Source of the DNA: Prorocentrum cordatum
Lineage: Eukaryota; Sar; Dinophyceae; Prorocentrales; Prorocentraceae
Assembly (NCBI GenBank): GCA_963575745.1
Contig: CAUYUJ010017860.1
Location: forward strand, 361,188 to 425,187
Reading direction: 5' to 3'
Length of the DNA stretch: 64,000 bases
A program made the position numbers and the translations under genes. Each line of letters begins with the position of its first letter. Position 1 is the stretch's first letter. The notes under the pieces are model-generated. The model was not told the origin of the DNA. It saw only the letters and a program-made list of their open reading frames with translations, and searched no databases. Below, piece after piece: positions 10,741 to 22,311 of this stretch.

Positions 10741-12120
10741 TGACCTCCGGGGGCCCGAGTATGTCTATGTCCACCGCCTGCCGAACTCCCCGAAAAATGA
10801 CCCTCCCGGCGGTGGTCATGTAACTATGAAGTCCCGCCTCGGACACCCGTGGCTGCACCTTTGGCGCCGCGTTGGCGCTTCTTGGGCTGGCTGGACACAG
10901 CTTGCGCCACATCCCTAGACCCCCTCGAGCCCTGAAAAAGAATATTGACGGAACCTCGTCGCTATTTTCGGCCTCCGGGGGCCCTTCCCGGGCATCCGGA
11001 CCGTCATTCAAGCGACTCGGGATGAAAAACCGGTCCCCGGCAAAGGGTACAGACCTCTGGGGGTCGACGCTGTGAAAAAAACACGTCGGGGGTCTGAGTT
11101 GGTGGGCTGGCTGGACATCGCTTGCGCCACATCCACAGTGAACGAACTCACCGTTTGAGGGTCCACACTGGCATGTGCTCACTTATTGTGAGATTCGAAA
11201 AACACCGTGTGAAGAAACTTCGGGGGCAGTGGGCCCATGAACCAACCAAATAGATCGCCAGAGGCCCAGAAACACAGACAAGGTCACAAACAGGATGCAA
11301 AACACTTTGATCGTACCGAATCGCGGTATTGCACTTAGAAAGCGGGAACCGGGACAAACTGGGGGATGCAAAGGCCCCTTGATTCAGAGGCTCATCCTTG
11401 AGGCCGGCTTGAACTGCAATCAACAACTGCTGACAGCTCGGCTGCCATGTAGTTGGTTCTGTGCCTCTGGAGGATCTGCTTTTCGCCCTTAGTTGGGTGT
11501 CAACTCCTGCAAGGTTTTCGCGAACAAGATGCAGAACGGTTCGGCCCGATGGAAAAGGGGGTTGAGCCAGACAAGTCCTTTTGGGGGCAAATAAAACATA
11601 ATAAGCTGTATGAAGACGGATTAAGGCGCATCTCGACCAAGATTAAACTTTGACCGGCCGTTCGAATCCTCCTCCCAATAACTGAACCCTAACATGTGTA
11701 GAGGACGCCCGGATGGGGCGAGGGCACATGGGATCGGAGGATCGCGCCGCATCGGTGACCTCGGGATGGCAAACATCAGGCTCTCGATCACGCCGCGTTT
11801 CCGATGCATCGGCGATGCTCCGACCCACTCACGCTGTCCCCACTCTCGGGTGTGGCTAGAGATGGTCCTGGCTCAACGGTGCCCCCAGCCTTCCGGAGCC
11901 CATGGGGCCCTCCGGGCCTCGTGCGGAGTTCTCTGAATCCGTGGAGGCCTCCGCGGACATCCTGGGGACGCCTTCGGCCAGGGACACCTCCCCCACAGGA
12001 GCAAAGAAAAACTGCATGCACATAGACTTTTGACGGTCCGCGCGGATTTCTTGGATCTGTGCTGGGCCCCCCTCAATGGCGCGCGACGCACGTCAGGGGC
12101 GGCGCCCGGGGCGCTGCCAG
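10741..12120. other. Dispersed-repeat spacer, no gene recognised
   Basis: The part at 10735-10840 contains GTCCACCGCC and GGCGGTGG motifs shared with about 22090-22180, 22485-22830 and 36600-36790. The part at 11720-11830 contains GATGCATCGGCGATGC-type sequence shared with 40187-40376. The part at 11870-12120 resembles 21570-21960 (motifs such as GGGCGGCGCC near a run of C). None of the open frames resembles a known protein. Confidence 0.5.
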
Positions 12121-12145
12121 GGGGGGCTTCGCGCCGAGCCTGTGG

Positions 12146-12302
12146 GAAAACACACACACACACAAAAAAACACACACTGTGCGAAAAACACACACACACA
12201 CACAAAACACACACTGTATGTGTTTTTTGTGTGTTGTTTGTGCGTTGTTTGTGTGTGTTTTTTTGTGTGTTTGTGTGTGTGTATTTTGTGTGTGCTTTTT
12301 TC
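12146..12302. repeat. CA array followed by inverted TG array (foldback)
   Basis: Interrupted CA repeats at about 12151-12218 are followed by TG repeats at about 12222-12298, so the segment can fold on itself. The centre is ACACACTGTATGTGT. Confidence 0.85.
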
Positions 12303-13650
12303 CAACGAGATCTGCGCGGACCGACGCAGGCCTCCGTCCCTGCAGGCTGTGGTTCCTGGCACCTCCCGGGCGAGAGGCCACGCTCGGGCGGCCGTGCCGA
12401 CGATGACGATAACAATGCCGTTGAAGGGAGCAACTTTGCATCAGGAAATTTGGGAAAAAAACAAACCTACCTCGCTTTTGACCACCCTTGCTTCCAAGAG
12501 ATACCAAACGATGCCAAATTGCGGCCTGTACTGGTCAGGCCGCTTGACGAAGAGGCGCGTGGTATGGCTTGGTTTTGCCTGGAAGCGAAAGCGGGGTAGG
12601 TAATTCACGCTCTGAGTGAACTGAAGGACCACTTCGAACACATCCCCCCGGCAGCGTGTCGTGTCTTGGTGATGAGCGGCCGGCAAAAATCTGAACCCAA
12701 ACTCTCGAACGCAACGCATTCCGAAATTGAGGCCGGGGGGTGGATGGGGGGGGGAGTTCGATTCTTCGTCGTCGGAGCGGTTGTTGATGCACAGCTCTTT
12801 CCTTCACCCGTGTCGTCGTCGTCATCACCATCGCCGTCGCCATCGTCATCGGCACTGCCATCGCCCTTGGCCGTCGTGCAGCGGGGGCGGCCAACGGACC
12901 CTGGCGGTGGGAGCCCGCAGCCCGCAGGAGCCCACCCGGACCGCGTCGTCCATCTGCCCGCCCGCGCGGAGCCCCAGCGCCGCGGCGGCGAGCGCCGCGC
13001 GACGCCGCGCGCGGGGCATGCCGGGCGCGCCCTCGGCCGTCCGCCGTCCAGCGGTGGGTGGGCCCTCGTGGGGGGCCTGTGGACATGCGCGGCCCTGTCG
13101 TGAGCACGGCTCCGAGTGGACGTCGTCCAGACTCCGACCGCCCCTCCTCACCCTTTCGGTCCAGGCTCCGCCCGATTCCCGCCCACATGTCGTCCAGACG
13201 TCGACCAGATGGGGACGAAACTCGAAAGCATGCCAGGACTTGTGGGACCCTCTGAGGTTCCCACTTGGGTGGTCCAGTGCTCTTGTAAATACTTAGCCTT
13301 GCCTTAAGTCACTTCTGAGAGACTTACTGTGCTCTCCGAAGTCCCTTTCAGCATTATCTAAGTATTTCTGGGTGATACGAAATAATTGCCTTATTTTGCG
13401 AGCGCTGAGTAAAGTACGATGTTCATTGAAACATCCAATCTGCCAACTCCTTGGGGTTTGCCGGCGTGTGAGATGTTCCCCTCTCCCCGAACCCTTCAAC
13501 GCCTATCAAGCGGGGACTCCACTAACCCACTAACGGGTACTTTGGCCAGTGACCCGGCGAACCCAACCATTCCCGATGTGGGCAACGCTGCATTGCCAGA
13601 AAAAGGCCCGAAGTGGCAACTTTCGGCAACATTGCAAAGTACCCGTTAGT
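12303..13650. other. Spacer, no gene recognised
   Basis: The sequence is GC-rich with a degenerate GTCGTC/CATCGTC stretch at about 12810-12860. The part at 13285-13400 has motifs such as AAATACTTAGCC and TATCTAAGTATT that recur at 14650-14830 and 18840-19090, suggesting a diverged dispersed repeat. Confidence 0.4.
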
Positions 13651-13659
13651 AAGTACCCG

Positions 13660-14460
13660 TTGCGGTGCCGTTGAACCCTCGCCCAGGAACCTGGTCCGGT
13701 CGATTTGGAGGGGTGGGTGGGGTTCCCAGGGGCCGCCCGAACGCATCCCGGGTGGACAGAGGGCTCCAAACAGGCCAAGAGGGTACCAAGAGGCCCTCTG
13801 GACGGTTCAAGAAAGCCACAAGCCGCGCCGAAAGATCGATCCAAAACGACCACACTGGCCTCCAAACGGCCCAAGAAGTCCCCAAGATGCCCACAAAAGC
13901 TCTCCAGAGGCGTCCCAAGACGGCCTCGAAGAGCAAAACCGCCTCATTCCCAATGGAGAACGCGCATTTGTTGCGCATTCGCGTCTTGTACGTTCGCCTC
14001 GAGACGACCCAAGAGGCCCCCAATGGTGGCTCTCAGACGACCCAAGAGGGCCCCAAGGCCGCTCAAGAAGCTCCCACGAGGGCCCAGGGGAGCTCCAGGA
14101 CAGCCCCAAGAGGGGTCCATTCGGGGAACCCGGACGAACATGTCGAGTATTCGACCCCACACCGCCCCCCCAGCTGCCCCAAGAAACCCCCAACAGGCCC
14201 TGCAGGTAGCTCCGAGAAGCCAGGAAAACCCCAAAAAAAACCCAGGACCTGCCCCCAAACGGTTCGAAAATTGCTGCCCAAATGCACTCGGAACGCCTCC
14301 CACGAGACCCCGTCTGCCATCCGCGTGGCCTCAGACCCGCCGCCCAGGCACGGTGGCGGGATGTGCCGAAGGCCATTCGATGCCCCAAGAAGCCCCCCAA
14401 AGGCGCCCAAGACGCTCCAAGGAACAACGCGAAAGAACCGCCAGTCCCCCCGAAAGGGTC
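13660..14460. repeat. Degenerate short-unit minisatellite (CCCAAGAGGCCC type)
   Basis: The sequence is built from variants of a 12-15-base unit such as CCCAAGAGGCCC, with diverged insertions. The same unit builds 43630-44230 and, in altered form, 63530-63960. Three plus frames and the minus frames stay open for hundreds of codons purely through this composition, so the long open frames are not called as genes. Confidence 0.75.
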
Positions 14461-15470
14461 GGCGGTGCGGCGTAAACCTAAACATTACAAAACCCCTGGA
14501 CATCCCGGACAACCCATGCTGACGAATGACGACAAGACGACATACCCTAGATAACCCCTTGGACAACCCAGCTGGAATCCAGACGACTCCTTTCGGACAG
14601 TCCCTCATGGACAAAAACGTCCCCAGGGATTCTCTTCCATAATATAAAGTAGTTGTTAACGCCGCTAAGTTACTATCGCGTCGAGGTGGCCTTAGCGATC
14701 ATTCGCTCAACACCCAACTAAGTACATAACAAAATATGCGAATTACTTGGCCCGGTCACAGAATCACTTAGCAATTCTCTTGCAATATGAATACTCAACT
14801 AAGTACGAAGCTCGGGCTGTGAAGTAGCTAGCTGGATATGCGACGCTTATTCGTAATACGCATAGGAGCTTCTAGCAACGTATCTTACGACGTACTATGT
14901 CTACGGATCGTGATAACATGCTTTGGGCGGATAAAAATTGAAATGGGCCCATAGCCAAACCAACCACAGTAGTATTAGGATTGCAACATGGCCGCATGTC
15001 TATGCGCGGCTGCGCTGGTTTGGGCCGCGCAAAATGCCAAGATCGGATGGCGCAACATTCACCGAAATCAATCATGAACCCGTTCGGCGCGATATAGGTC
15101 CACAGCGCCCGTGTGGACGCGAAGCGCTTTAGAGAAATGAAATGGACCAGAATTGGGAACATATAGTAACGCTCGCCCCAGACCGCGAAAATAATGATGA
15201 ATTTGACGGGGCGGAGGGGGAGAACCGACAGGTATAACGGACGGGAAACAACTACCAAACTGCAATGCAATAGTACTACAAGTTGGTTTCTGTGTCGGGC
15301 CCAACTCATATGCCCCATGCGGTTCGCATCGCTTGCCCTCGAAAATCAAGGCGAGATGAAAACGTTCAACCCCCAAATCACGCCAATTTGAAATAGGACC
15401 GCGTGGTCGACGATGTTGGGGTGGCGAGCACGTTGGCGTTGGGAGGTGGCAGCATGGGGCGCGCGATGAA
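14461..15470. other. AT-richer spacer, no gene recognised
   Basis: The part at 14640-14880 contains repeated AACTAAGTAC and CTTAGC motifs. The part at 14880-15400 is near-average composition with no recognisable protein or RNA gene. Confidence 0.4.
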
Positions 15471-18000
15471 TGATGCGGGTGGATTATGATGCTGGGCTCG
15501 GTAGTGATGGGGCTGGGGCTATGTTATGCAGTGTTCCATGCGCTGCGTATTCTAGCTGGGACGTCGGAACCCGCGGCTGCCGCTTGCCATGTGGTGGGAA
15601 ACAGCTGGCGCCGCAGCGCCGAACGAACATCGCGTTGCCATTGTCGGCGCGCACGTAGCCGCTTCGGGCCTTCATCCCGGGCCGCGCCGCTTCGGCCGCG
15701 CCGCGCGTCAACCGCGCCCGCGCCGCGCCCTGTCTCGGCGAACCGTCGCGCGGCTCAGCGCGAGAGCGGACGCGGACAGCCCCGCGATGAGCAGGAGCTC
15801 AGATCGAGGGCGACTGACGCTTTGGAGAGCGCCGAAGAGGCCGGCAAATTCGTCGACAAGCGATAGGCCGCGCATCGGCGCTAGAAAAAAGTTGACCCGC
15901 TTCGCGCTCCCGCCGCGGAAGTCCCAGGCGGGGGCACCACTGCAAATTCGACCCGAAGAAGTCCTGACCTCTTTTGTTCGAGGAAGTCCTGCGCGGGCGC
16001 GCCATTTCAAGATCGAACCGGAAGGGCGCGTCGACTTCCAGCGTTCAATAAGTTTTGGTCGGGAGCGCCATGTCAAACATGGAAGCCGACAGGCTCCGAA
16101 TTCAGTTTGAGAGAAGGTCCTGGGCGGAGGGGCCATTTCGAAATCGAGCTAGGAAAATTCAAATTTCGAATTTGGAAGAAGTCCTGCGCGGGGCGCCATT
16201 TCGAAATCGATCCCGGAAGCTTCGCTCAAAAGAATGTTTCGGAAAGACCTCGGCGGCGCCGTCGTTTCGAAATGGCCGCGCAGCTCGGCGCGTCCAACGC
16301 GGCAAGGGATCACACATGCGCGGCTTTCGCTCGAAGCACCCCCCGCAGTGCGAGCTCGACTGGAGTTCGAAATCATCGGGCTCGAATTCGAAAGGGCCGT
16401 TTCGCCCGCGACCTGAGCAAAACAATCCTCGGACAACGCCTTGTACTAGAGCCCCGCGGCTCGCGGGCGCAACGCCGCCGACGGCGTCGTGTCGGCGCCC
16501 CGTCGCTGAGCGGGGGGCGCTGCATTTTGGCAGTACTTTCGCAGCGGCGAAATACGAATGGATTTCGCAAATCACGGACGGGCGCATCATCAGCGCGCCA
16601 TTCCTGACTTCATCGCCCCGCGCCCGCTCTACAGGTCGGGCGACGGCGCGAACCGTGACCGTGCGCGCGAGCTCGGGCCCGAGATCGCGACGCCCGGGCA
16701 TCCGAAGCAGCGCGCCAGCAAGGCCGCTTGCGCCGCGGCGCCCCTGAGCCCGATTCAGATTGAATTGTGCTTCAAGTCGGCAAATCGAAAAGCAGGTCCG
16801 CCGAACGGGCCGCGCCCCGCATGGGCGACGCCGCCCCATCTCACCTGCGTCGGGGACAGCAACGAGAACATGCCCTGGCGCGCAGTGGCCCGCGAGGCGC
16901 GGGCGCCCCGCGAGATGCCACGGGGCGATTGTGGAAGATCTCCAAGGCCAGATTGACGCGCGGCCTCGCCATCGCGGCCGCGGTTGAGGGCGGGGCGCGG
17001 CGGCCGGCGTCGACCGAGAGCCGCGCGCGAGCGCGCCCTCTCTGCGCTGCCCGAGCTCACCCAACGTGCGCTGGGCTCGAAGCAGACATCGGTCGCAGAA
17101 ACAAATGTTCGATTATTCGCTCGGGCTCTCGCAGCGCCCGCGCGTGCTGTGCGACGCGTGCAACTGCGCGCGTTGCGTTGCAAATTTTACTCTGATCTGC
17201 CAGATGCGTCTGTTATGGCAACCGCGCTCGACGCGGCATGCCGACGCCGATGCCGGGGGGCGGCCGGGGGGCGACGCCCGCGGCGTGCGCTGTACTTCGC
17301 AGATGTTGCCCATCAGGGAGGCCACTGTGTCTCGCGCGCGGCGCCGCCCCTGCGCGGCATGATGAATTAATTGCCCCGCGGCGCCGGGGGCGCGCCTGCT
17401 CTCGCGGGCGAGCCCCAAGACCCATTAACACTATGCGCAATGTTATGATCCAGGTCTGCTTTGGCAGCTGCCGCAACTCAGGGGGAGCGCGCAGCGCGAC
17501 GCCCCCGTCCCCGGGGCGCCGCGGCCGCCCGGGGGCGCGCCGTGCATCGACATCGTCGCCACCATTCTGTTCGCCGCAATCAACATCATCCCCATCCTCG
17601 CCCCCCGCATTTCCCCGCCTCCACCGTGGCGCGCGGCCCCCGCAACGGGAATTGCGCGCGACGCCGCGGGCTTGCGCGGTCGAGCCGCGGCTCTCGCGGC
17701 GAGACGCTGCCGTTTGCAACGCGCCCTCCACGGGCATCGCCGCGGGCGCAGGCAGAGGCGGCCCGATTTGGCGCCCCGGCGCGACCCCGCTCCACCGGGC
17801 GAGTTCGAGGCAAACCATGTCGGCGCATCCCGGGCCCGCCGCAAGATCCCATCCGCCCAGCGGGCAACGTCGCGGAAGTCGTCCTCAACAGTCAGAACGA
17901 CTGCCCGACGGGAAACTTAAACCGACAGGCGGATGCCCCGTCGACAAGGGCCACCCCCGATAAACCCCGAGCGCCTTGAAAAAAAACATGGCGACGACAT
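15471..18000. other. Very GC-rich block with a loose tandem repeat, no gene recognised
   Basis: Between about 15910 and 16430 a unit of roughly 55-65 bases built on GAAGTCCTGCGCGGG and GCGCCATTTCGAAATCGA recurs with heavy divergence. Open frames occur in most frames of both strands through 17960, with Arg/Ala/Pro-rich products and no recognisable domain. Confidence 0.45.
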
Positions 18001-18130
18001 AGGATCGCGAATGCGACCTGAGTCGAACGGCGGCGAACGGCGAACGTGGACGCGCCGCCGCTGCGCGATGGACCTCTCCACGTTTGCGCGTGGAGAACAC
18101 CGGCGTCCTCCCTCGTGCATGCCCAATCGT

Positions 18131-18171
18131 CGTTATCATCATCAGCATCATCATCATCATCATCATCATTT
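18131..18171. repeat. ATC trinucleotide microsatellite
   Basis: A short TCA/ATC array with one GCA interruption. Confidence 0.9.
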
Positions 18172-18199
18172 ATCTTGCACGTGGCGATGCCGACGATGT

Positions 18200-18390
18200 T
18201 GCTGCAACGACGCCGTCGGCAACAGTGAGATGCGAGACGATTCCCCCGACCGTCCTATCCCACTCCGCTGCAACATTCCCCATGTTATGTTTGCAATTAG
18301 AACTGATAAGCTCAGAGGGTTGACGGAGTTGTTCCCAGGACCTGCAGTTCCACTGGAAAGCTCCAGGATCCTCTGGGTCGCCAGCGCCAC
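18200..18390 (-). CDS. Possible orphan exon, function unknown
   Basis: After a CAG acceptor-like site the minus strand reads VFVALATQRILELSSG and, further on, LSLSVLIANITWGMLQRSG. The composition is normal for protein, unlike the repeats around it. No start, donor or partner exon could be fixed and no family is recognised. It could be an exon of an unseen gene or a relic. Confidence 0.22.
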
Positions 18391-18839
18391 GAACACCTGG
18401 AACGGATGAGAATCATTAGCCGGATGTGGATGACGATGAAGGGCAAGAGGCGGGTGATCATGATGAGTATGGAAATGGCGATGATGACGAGGAGCAAGAG
18501 CAAGATGAACAGGAACACAGGGATGGGATGAGGAACGAAGCGACGAATGGATCGAATGGTAACAAGAGGCGGTGACGACAGAAGACGACAAGGGCTGAAC
18601 AGATCACCACTGGAGCCCTCCTGAAGAAAAGGGTCTTCTTGAGACCAATATGCGGGTCCTCCTGCTACTCGCCATGGGGCGTCCTGATACCCTTTGAAGG
18701 CCCGCCGGAAACCAATCGGTCAATTGAAGGGTCTTCCGCGGAGCCTCATGGTGCTTTCCCCATCCTGATTGGAACCCTCCTGAAACCCTGCAATCGCCCT
18801 CTTAAGACCCAGGATACGTGTCTTTTTAGTATTCGGCAA

Positions 18840-19095
18840 TCCAAGCTAGATGCTTAGGATACTTAGCTAGGGGCGTTAACTCATATGTGCAATAAGTTGA
18901 TCCATAACTGTTAAAAAAGAATGCACCACGTATTGCTAAGAAATTAGCAAGGCTACTTAGCGAAGCAGTTAGCGAAGTACTTCGCTGTGACTTAGAAAAA
19001 GGGGCAGCAACATCTAAATCATGTACTGGAAATGCTTGTACCTAGGTAGCGGGCAGCGCACGTCTAGCTAAGTACTTAGCCCGCCGACGAACTGC
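18840..19095. repeat. CTTAGC-rich diverged repeat
   Basis: Motifs such as GGATACTTAGCTAGG, TTAGCGAAGTACTT and GCTAAGTACTTAGCC recur. Related sequence lies at 13285-13400 and 14650-14830. Confidence 0.5.
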
Positions 19096-19780
19096 TTGCA
19101 CCAACCCTGGACCACCCAAGCATGAAGGACCACGCAAACCAACGCGTCCTCGGGTCAGCGGGCCGGTGCGGGCAGGCAATATGCACGTCTGTCGGCCGCG
19201 CTGGCAGCTTGAGCCGTGGCGTGAGCCAGAGGCTACGGATCGACTGCTACATCTCGGGATCCACGGGAGCATGTTCATCTTTTCTCGCAACGATAACGGG
19301 CGTTATGGGGGTGGGCATAGCAAAACGCCCCTACCCACCGCGCGGCTCCAGCCAGCACCACAGGCTGTGGTTCCAGGCGCACGACGGCAGTGCTTGGGAC
19401 GGACTGGGGGGGGGCGTTACGTCATGGGGAAAGAAGGCGGTGGGGCATAACGCGCTTTATGGTCGACACTGTGAAATAAAACTCCTCGTGCCGAGAGACT
19501 GGGACCACACACGGCTGGAATGGCATTGAGCACGTGCCCTCAGATCCGACGAAGCGGAACAACGGGAATGGTTGTTTGTGTGTTTTTGTTGGTCCTTAGG
19601 GCCGTCAAGCAGCCAATCGGCATGAAAACCCGGGGCCGAGAAAGGGGTGGGAAGCAGAAAGGGCCAACGAGTCAAGCTAATCAGCCCGTCGGCGATACGG
19701 GGGTCGCACGAGCTGCAGCATGAGTCAAAAGCGGCGCATCGATTTGTTCGAATGTTAATATGTGCCACGTGTCACGAAGC
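19096..19780. other. Spacer, no gene recognised
   Basis: A 135-codon plus-strand open frame (19122-19529) has fairly normal composition but no recognisable domain, splice context or conserved motif, so it is left uncalled. Confidence 0.4.
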
Positions 19781-19795
19781 TGAAAACACAAACCG

Positions 19796-20012
19796 ACACA
19801 CACACACACACACTAGCTGAAACACAAACACACACACACACACACGCGCACACTTGTTGGAGTCGCGGCCACGCGCGCGGCGGCGCCGCGGCGTAGGGCA
19901 AGTCAGACGAGAAGGTCGCGTACCAGGCCAGCTCACGCAGCGTGGAGAAACTGAATCCACCCATAGGCGATCGGCAACAACACACGCGCACACACACACA
20001 CACACACACGGC
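19796..20012. repeat. CA microsatellites in three blocks
   Basis: CA arrays lie at about 19796-19813, 19825-19855 and 19979-20009, separated by GC-rich sequence. Confidence 0.9.
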
Positions 20013-20077
20013 TCGATTGACATTCGGACAATGTGGGGCCCAATGGCTGGATGCACATGCAAAGGGCCCGCGCTTAC

Positions 20078-20179
20078 CTGGCCACGCGAGGGCTGAGAGC
20101 TGGAAAGAACGGCCGCCATGTCGATGCAGCTCTCGCGCAGGCCGGCCAAATCATGCGCATCCATGTGGAGGCGTGGCAT
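20078..20179 (-). CDS. Possible first or internal exon ending in a GTAAGC donor
   Basis: The minus strand reads MPRLHMDAHDLAGLRESC, then IDMAAVLSSSQPSRGQ, and stops at CAG followed by GTAAGC, a good 5' splice site. CACCAAG precedes the ATG, so this could be a start or an internal exon after an AG acceptor. The exon is 102 nt and ends in phase 0. No downstream exon fits in frame among the CA repeats that follow. Family not recognised. Confidence 0.3.
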
Positions 20180-22255
20180 CTTGGTGAAGAGTGCTCACCC
20201 GTGCTGGGAGGGGGAGTCCTGTCACCAAGGTGCCAGAGTGCATTGAGATGGCTGGCCAGCGGCATGCGGGCGGCAGGCGGCCCAACCGGCGCCCCCCGGG
20301 GTTGCCCCAGCGGCCCGACCACGGCATAGCCTGGGGCCACCCCTGGCCGGCAGAGGCCCCAGACCAAGGGGCCCGCCCGAAACGAAATGCCGCCCGAGCT
20401 GCGCGCGGGAAGGAGAGAGCGTACAAGGGGGGCGGACGAAGGCGGCGAGGAGCGAAGCCCGAGGGTGCACCAAGAACCGCCTCATTGCCACGGGCTCAAT
20501 CCAAACAAAACGATCCCCATGCCCCCGTGACTCTCCCAACGCCCCATGCTGGCGAGCATCCTCAACTGCGACTGTCCGTAGCCACGAGGGACCCCCGCAC
20601 CTAAACCCCAAGAGCAAGGACGAACACAATCGGCCCAACTGTAAGACAGCATCCGGCACGGAGTCAATCGATTCACGAATCACATATAGGCAGAAGCGAC
20701 TGGTCCTCGTAGGCCGAGCCTCTTCCTCAGGGCCTCGAGCGGGTGAGGCCTCGAGAAATACATTACAAAGACATTGCCATCGTCGTTCACGTAGCCGTAC
20801 TCAGTCAAGATCGAACATTGAAGTTATCATGTACATATTTGCATAGTGATAAATATTGAATGAAGTTCTTTAGTTTAGAATAATTTTCAGATGTTTGACA
20901 TGTGGTTTTGCTTTGCGGCCGTACTCGCTTCCAGCGGATCCACGGCAACCAGCGGGTCCCAGGTGGACTCGGGACTAAGGGAGGCCGATCCCCTCCACAG
21001 GTCCATGCTCAACACGAGATGAGCATGGATGACACGGAGCATGTTCATGCCAACATGCTGGTCGACTGCAACGAGAAATGCAACCTACGACTCACACTTC
21101 GTATTCCCGCGCGCGATGTGCTCAGCCCGCGCTCTGGTCCAACCTCAATCGGAAAAATCGGAGACCCGCGTATTCCCGAGATCCCGACGTCGTGCAGAAA
21201 CCGCTGCGCGGGCGGCAGCAATCACCGAGCACCGCTTCTCGAGCCAGATCTGTCCGTCAAAGTCCCGGGGCCCGATTCCCGGAATCAAACTCAGCGCATC
21301 AAACAATAAGCGGGCTGCTTCCCGGAAGAAGAAAGAATCCTGGACCTCCGTTGTAGCAGCCTCGAGCTTGCCAGCCTTCGCCCGGCTTCTGAAGGTTGGC
21401 CACGGCGAACCTTGGCCACGCAGAGAACCCCCGACCTTCGGTGCAAGGAGCGGCCCGAAAACCAGAGCCCCTCCTGAGTCGAGAGAGGCCCCCAGTTCAG
21501 CGTCTCGACTGCAGAGTGGCAAGAAGCTGCACAAGGAAAAAACATCGGGGGTTGCCAGAGGTGCCCCTGGCCCAAGGTGCCCCCCAGCTTCTCGCTCCCT
21601 CCTGGAGCTCCTGGGGCCCTCTGGGCCTCGTGAGGGGTGCTGTGGAGGCCTCCGGGCCTCCTTGGACATCCTCGGGGCACCTCGGGCCAGGGGCACTTCC
21701 AGCAACACCCGACACGGAAACCTGCGGTTGTCCGCTCGGATGTCTCCGGCCGACGCTGATCCCACCCTCCCCGGGCGCGCAAAGCGCGCCATGGGCGTCG
21801 TTGGAGGCGCCGCCAGGGTGCGCCCAGGACCGACTCAAGAGATCCGCGTGGCCCTCCTAGAAGAAAGAAAACATAAACATTAACTTTTAGCGCTCCGCGT
21901 GGGTTTCTTGTTGGATCTGCGTTGGGCCCCCCTCCCTGGCGCGCGGAGCGCGCCAAGGGCGGCGCCAGAGGCGCCGCCGGGGAGGCACAGCGCGGATCTA
22001 AGAAAGCCGCGCAGAGCGCCAACAATTCAACAGTTTACGTTTATGGCGTGTTTCTTCTTCGAGTCTGTGCCAACATCGGATGCCGGATTTGATTAACATC
22101 CACCGCCTGAGGAACCGATGTCTCAGGGCACCAGTGGATCGGATGCAAATGCTCTCGCCAGGCGGTGGACATGTTTAAGCTCAGACCACGGAATGTGTCC
22201 ATCCTCCTCCCTACTCTTTGTTTGCGCGTTTTTACCCGTGGTTTGACCCGATCTC
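20180..22255. other. Repeat-rich spacer, no gene recognised
   Basis: The part at 20790-20900 is AT-rich. The part at 21270-21390 is related to the right half of the foldback element at 57608-57896 (AAGCGGGCTGCT and TGTAGCAGCC motifs). The part at 21570-21960 is related to 11870-12120. Three long overlapping open frames on both strands at 21029-22025 are Pro/Arg/Gly-rich and unrecognised. Confidence 0.4.
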
Positions 22256-22256
22256 C

Positions 22257-22311
22257 TTCTCCTCCTCCTCCTCCTCCTCCTCCTCCTCCTCCTCCTCCTC
22301 CTCCTCCTCCC
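22257..22311. repeat. TCC trinucleotide microsatellite
   Basis: A pure CTC/TCC array of about 54 bases. Confidence 0.95.

Noticed and set aside
11650-11680. GTTCGAATCC, resembling a tRNA T-loop
   Set aside because: The neighbouring bases do not form the T stem or a cloverleaf.
12146-12302. CA/TG foldback as a possible functional hairpin
   Set aside because: Simple-repeat inversion is enough to explain it; nothing around it suggests a role.
13613-14614. Frames of 180-285 codons on both strands
   Set aside because: Built from a 12-15-base minisatellite; both strands and all frames are open and the products are low complexity.
17213-17963. 201-241-codon Arg/Ala/Pro-rich frames on both strands
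   Set aside because: Very high GC keeps stops rare; no domain, and sense and antisense frames are equally open.
20780-20810. ACGTAGCC...TCAAG, superficially like the spliced leader
   Set aside because: Only the ends match; the central eight bases agree at two positions.
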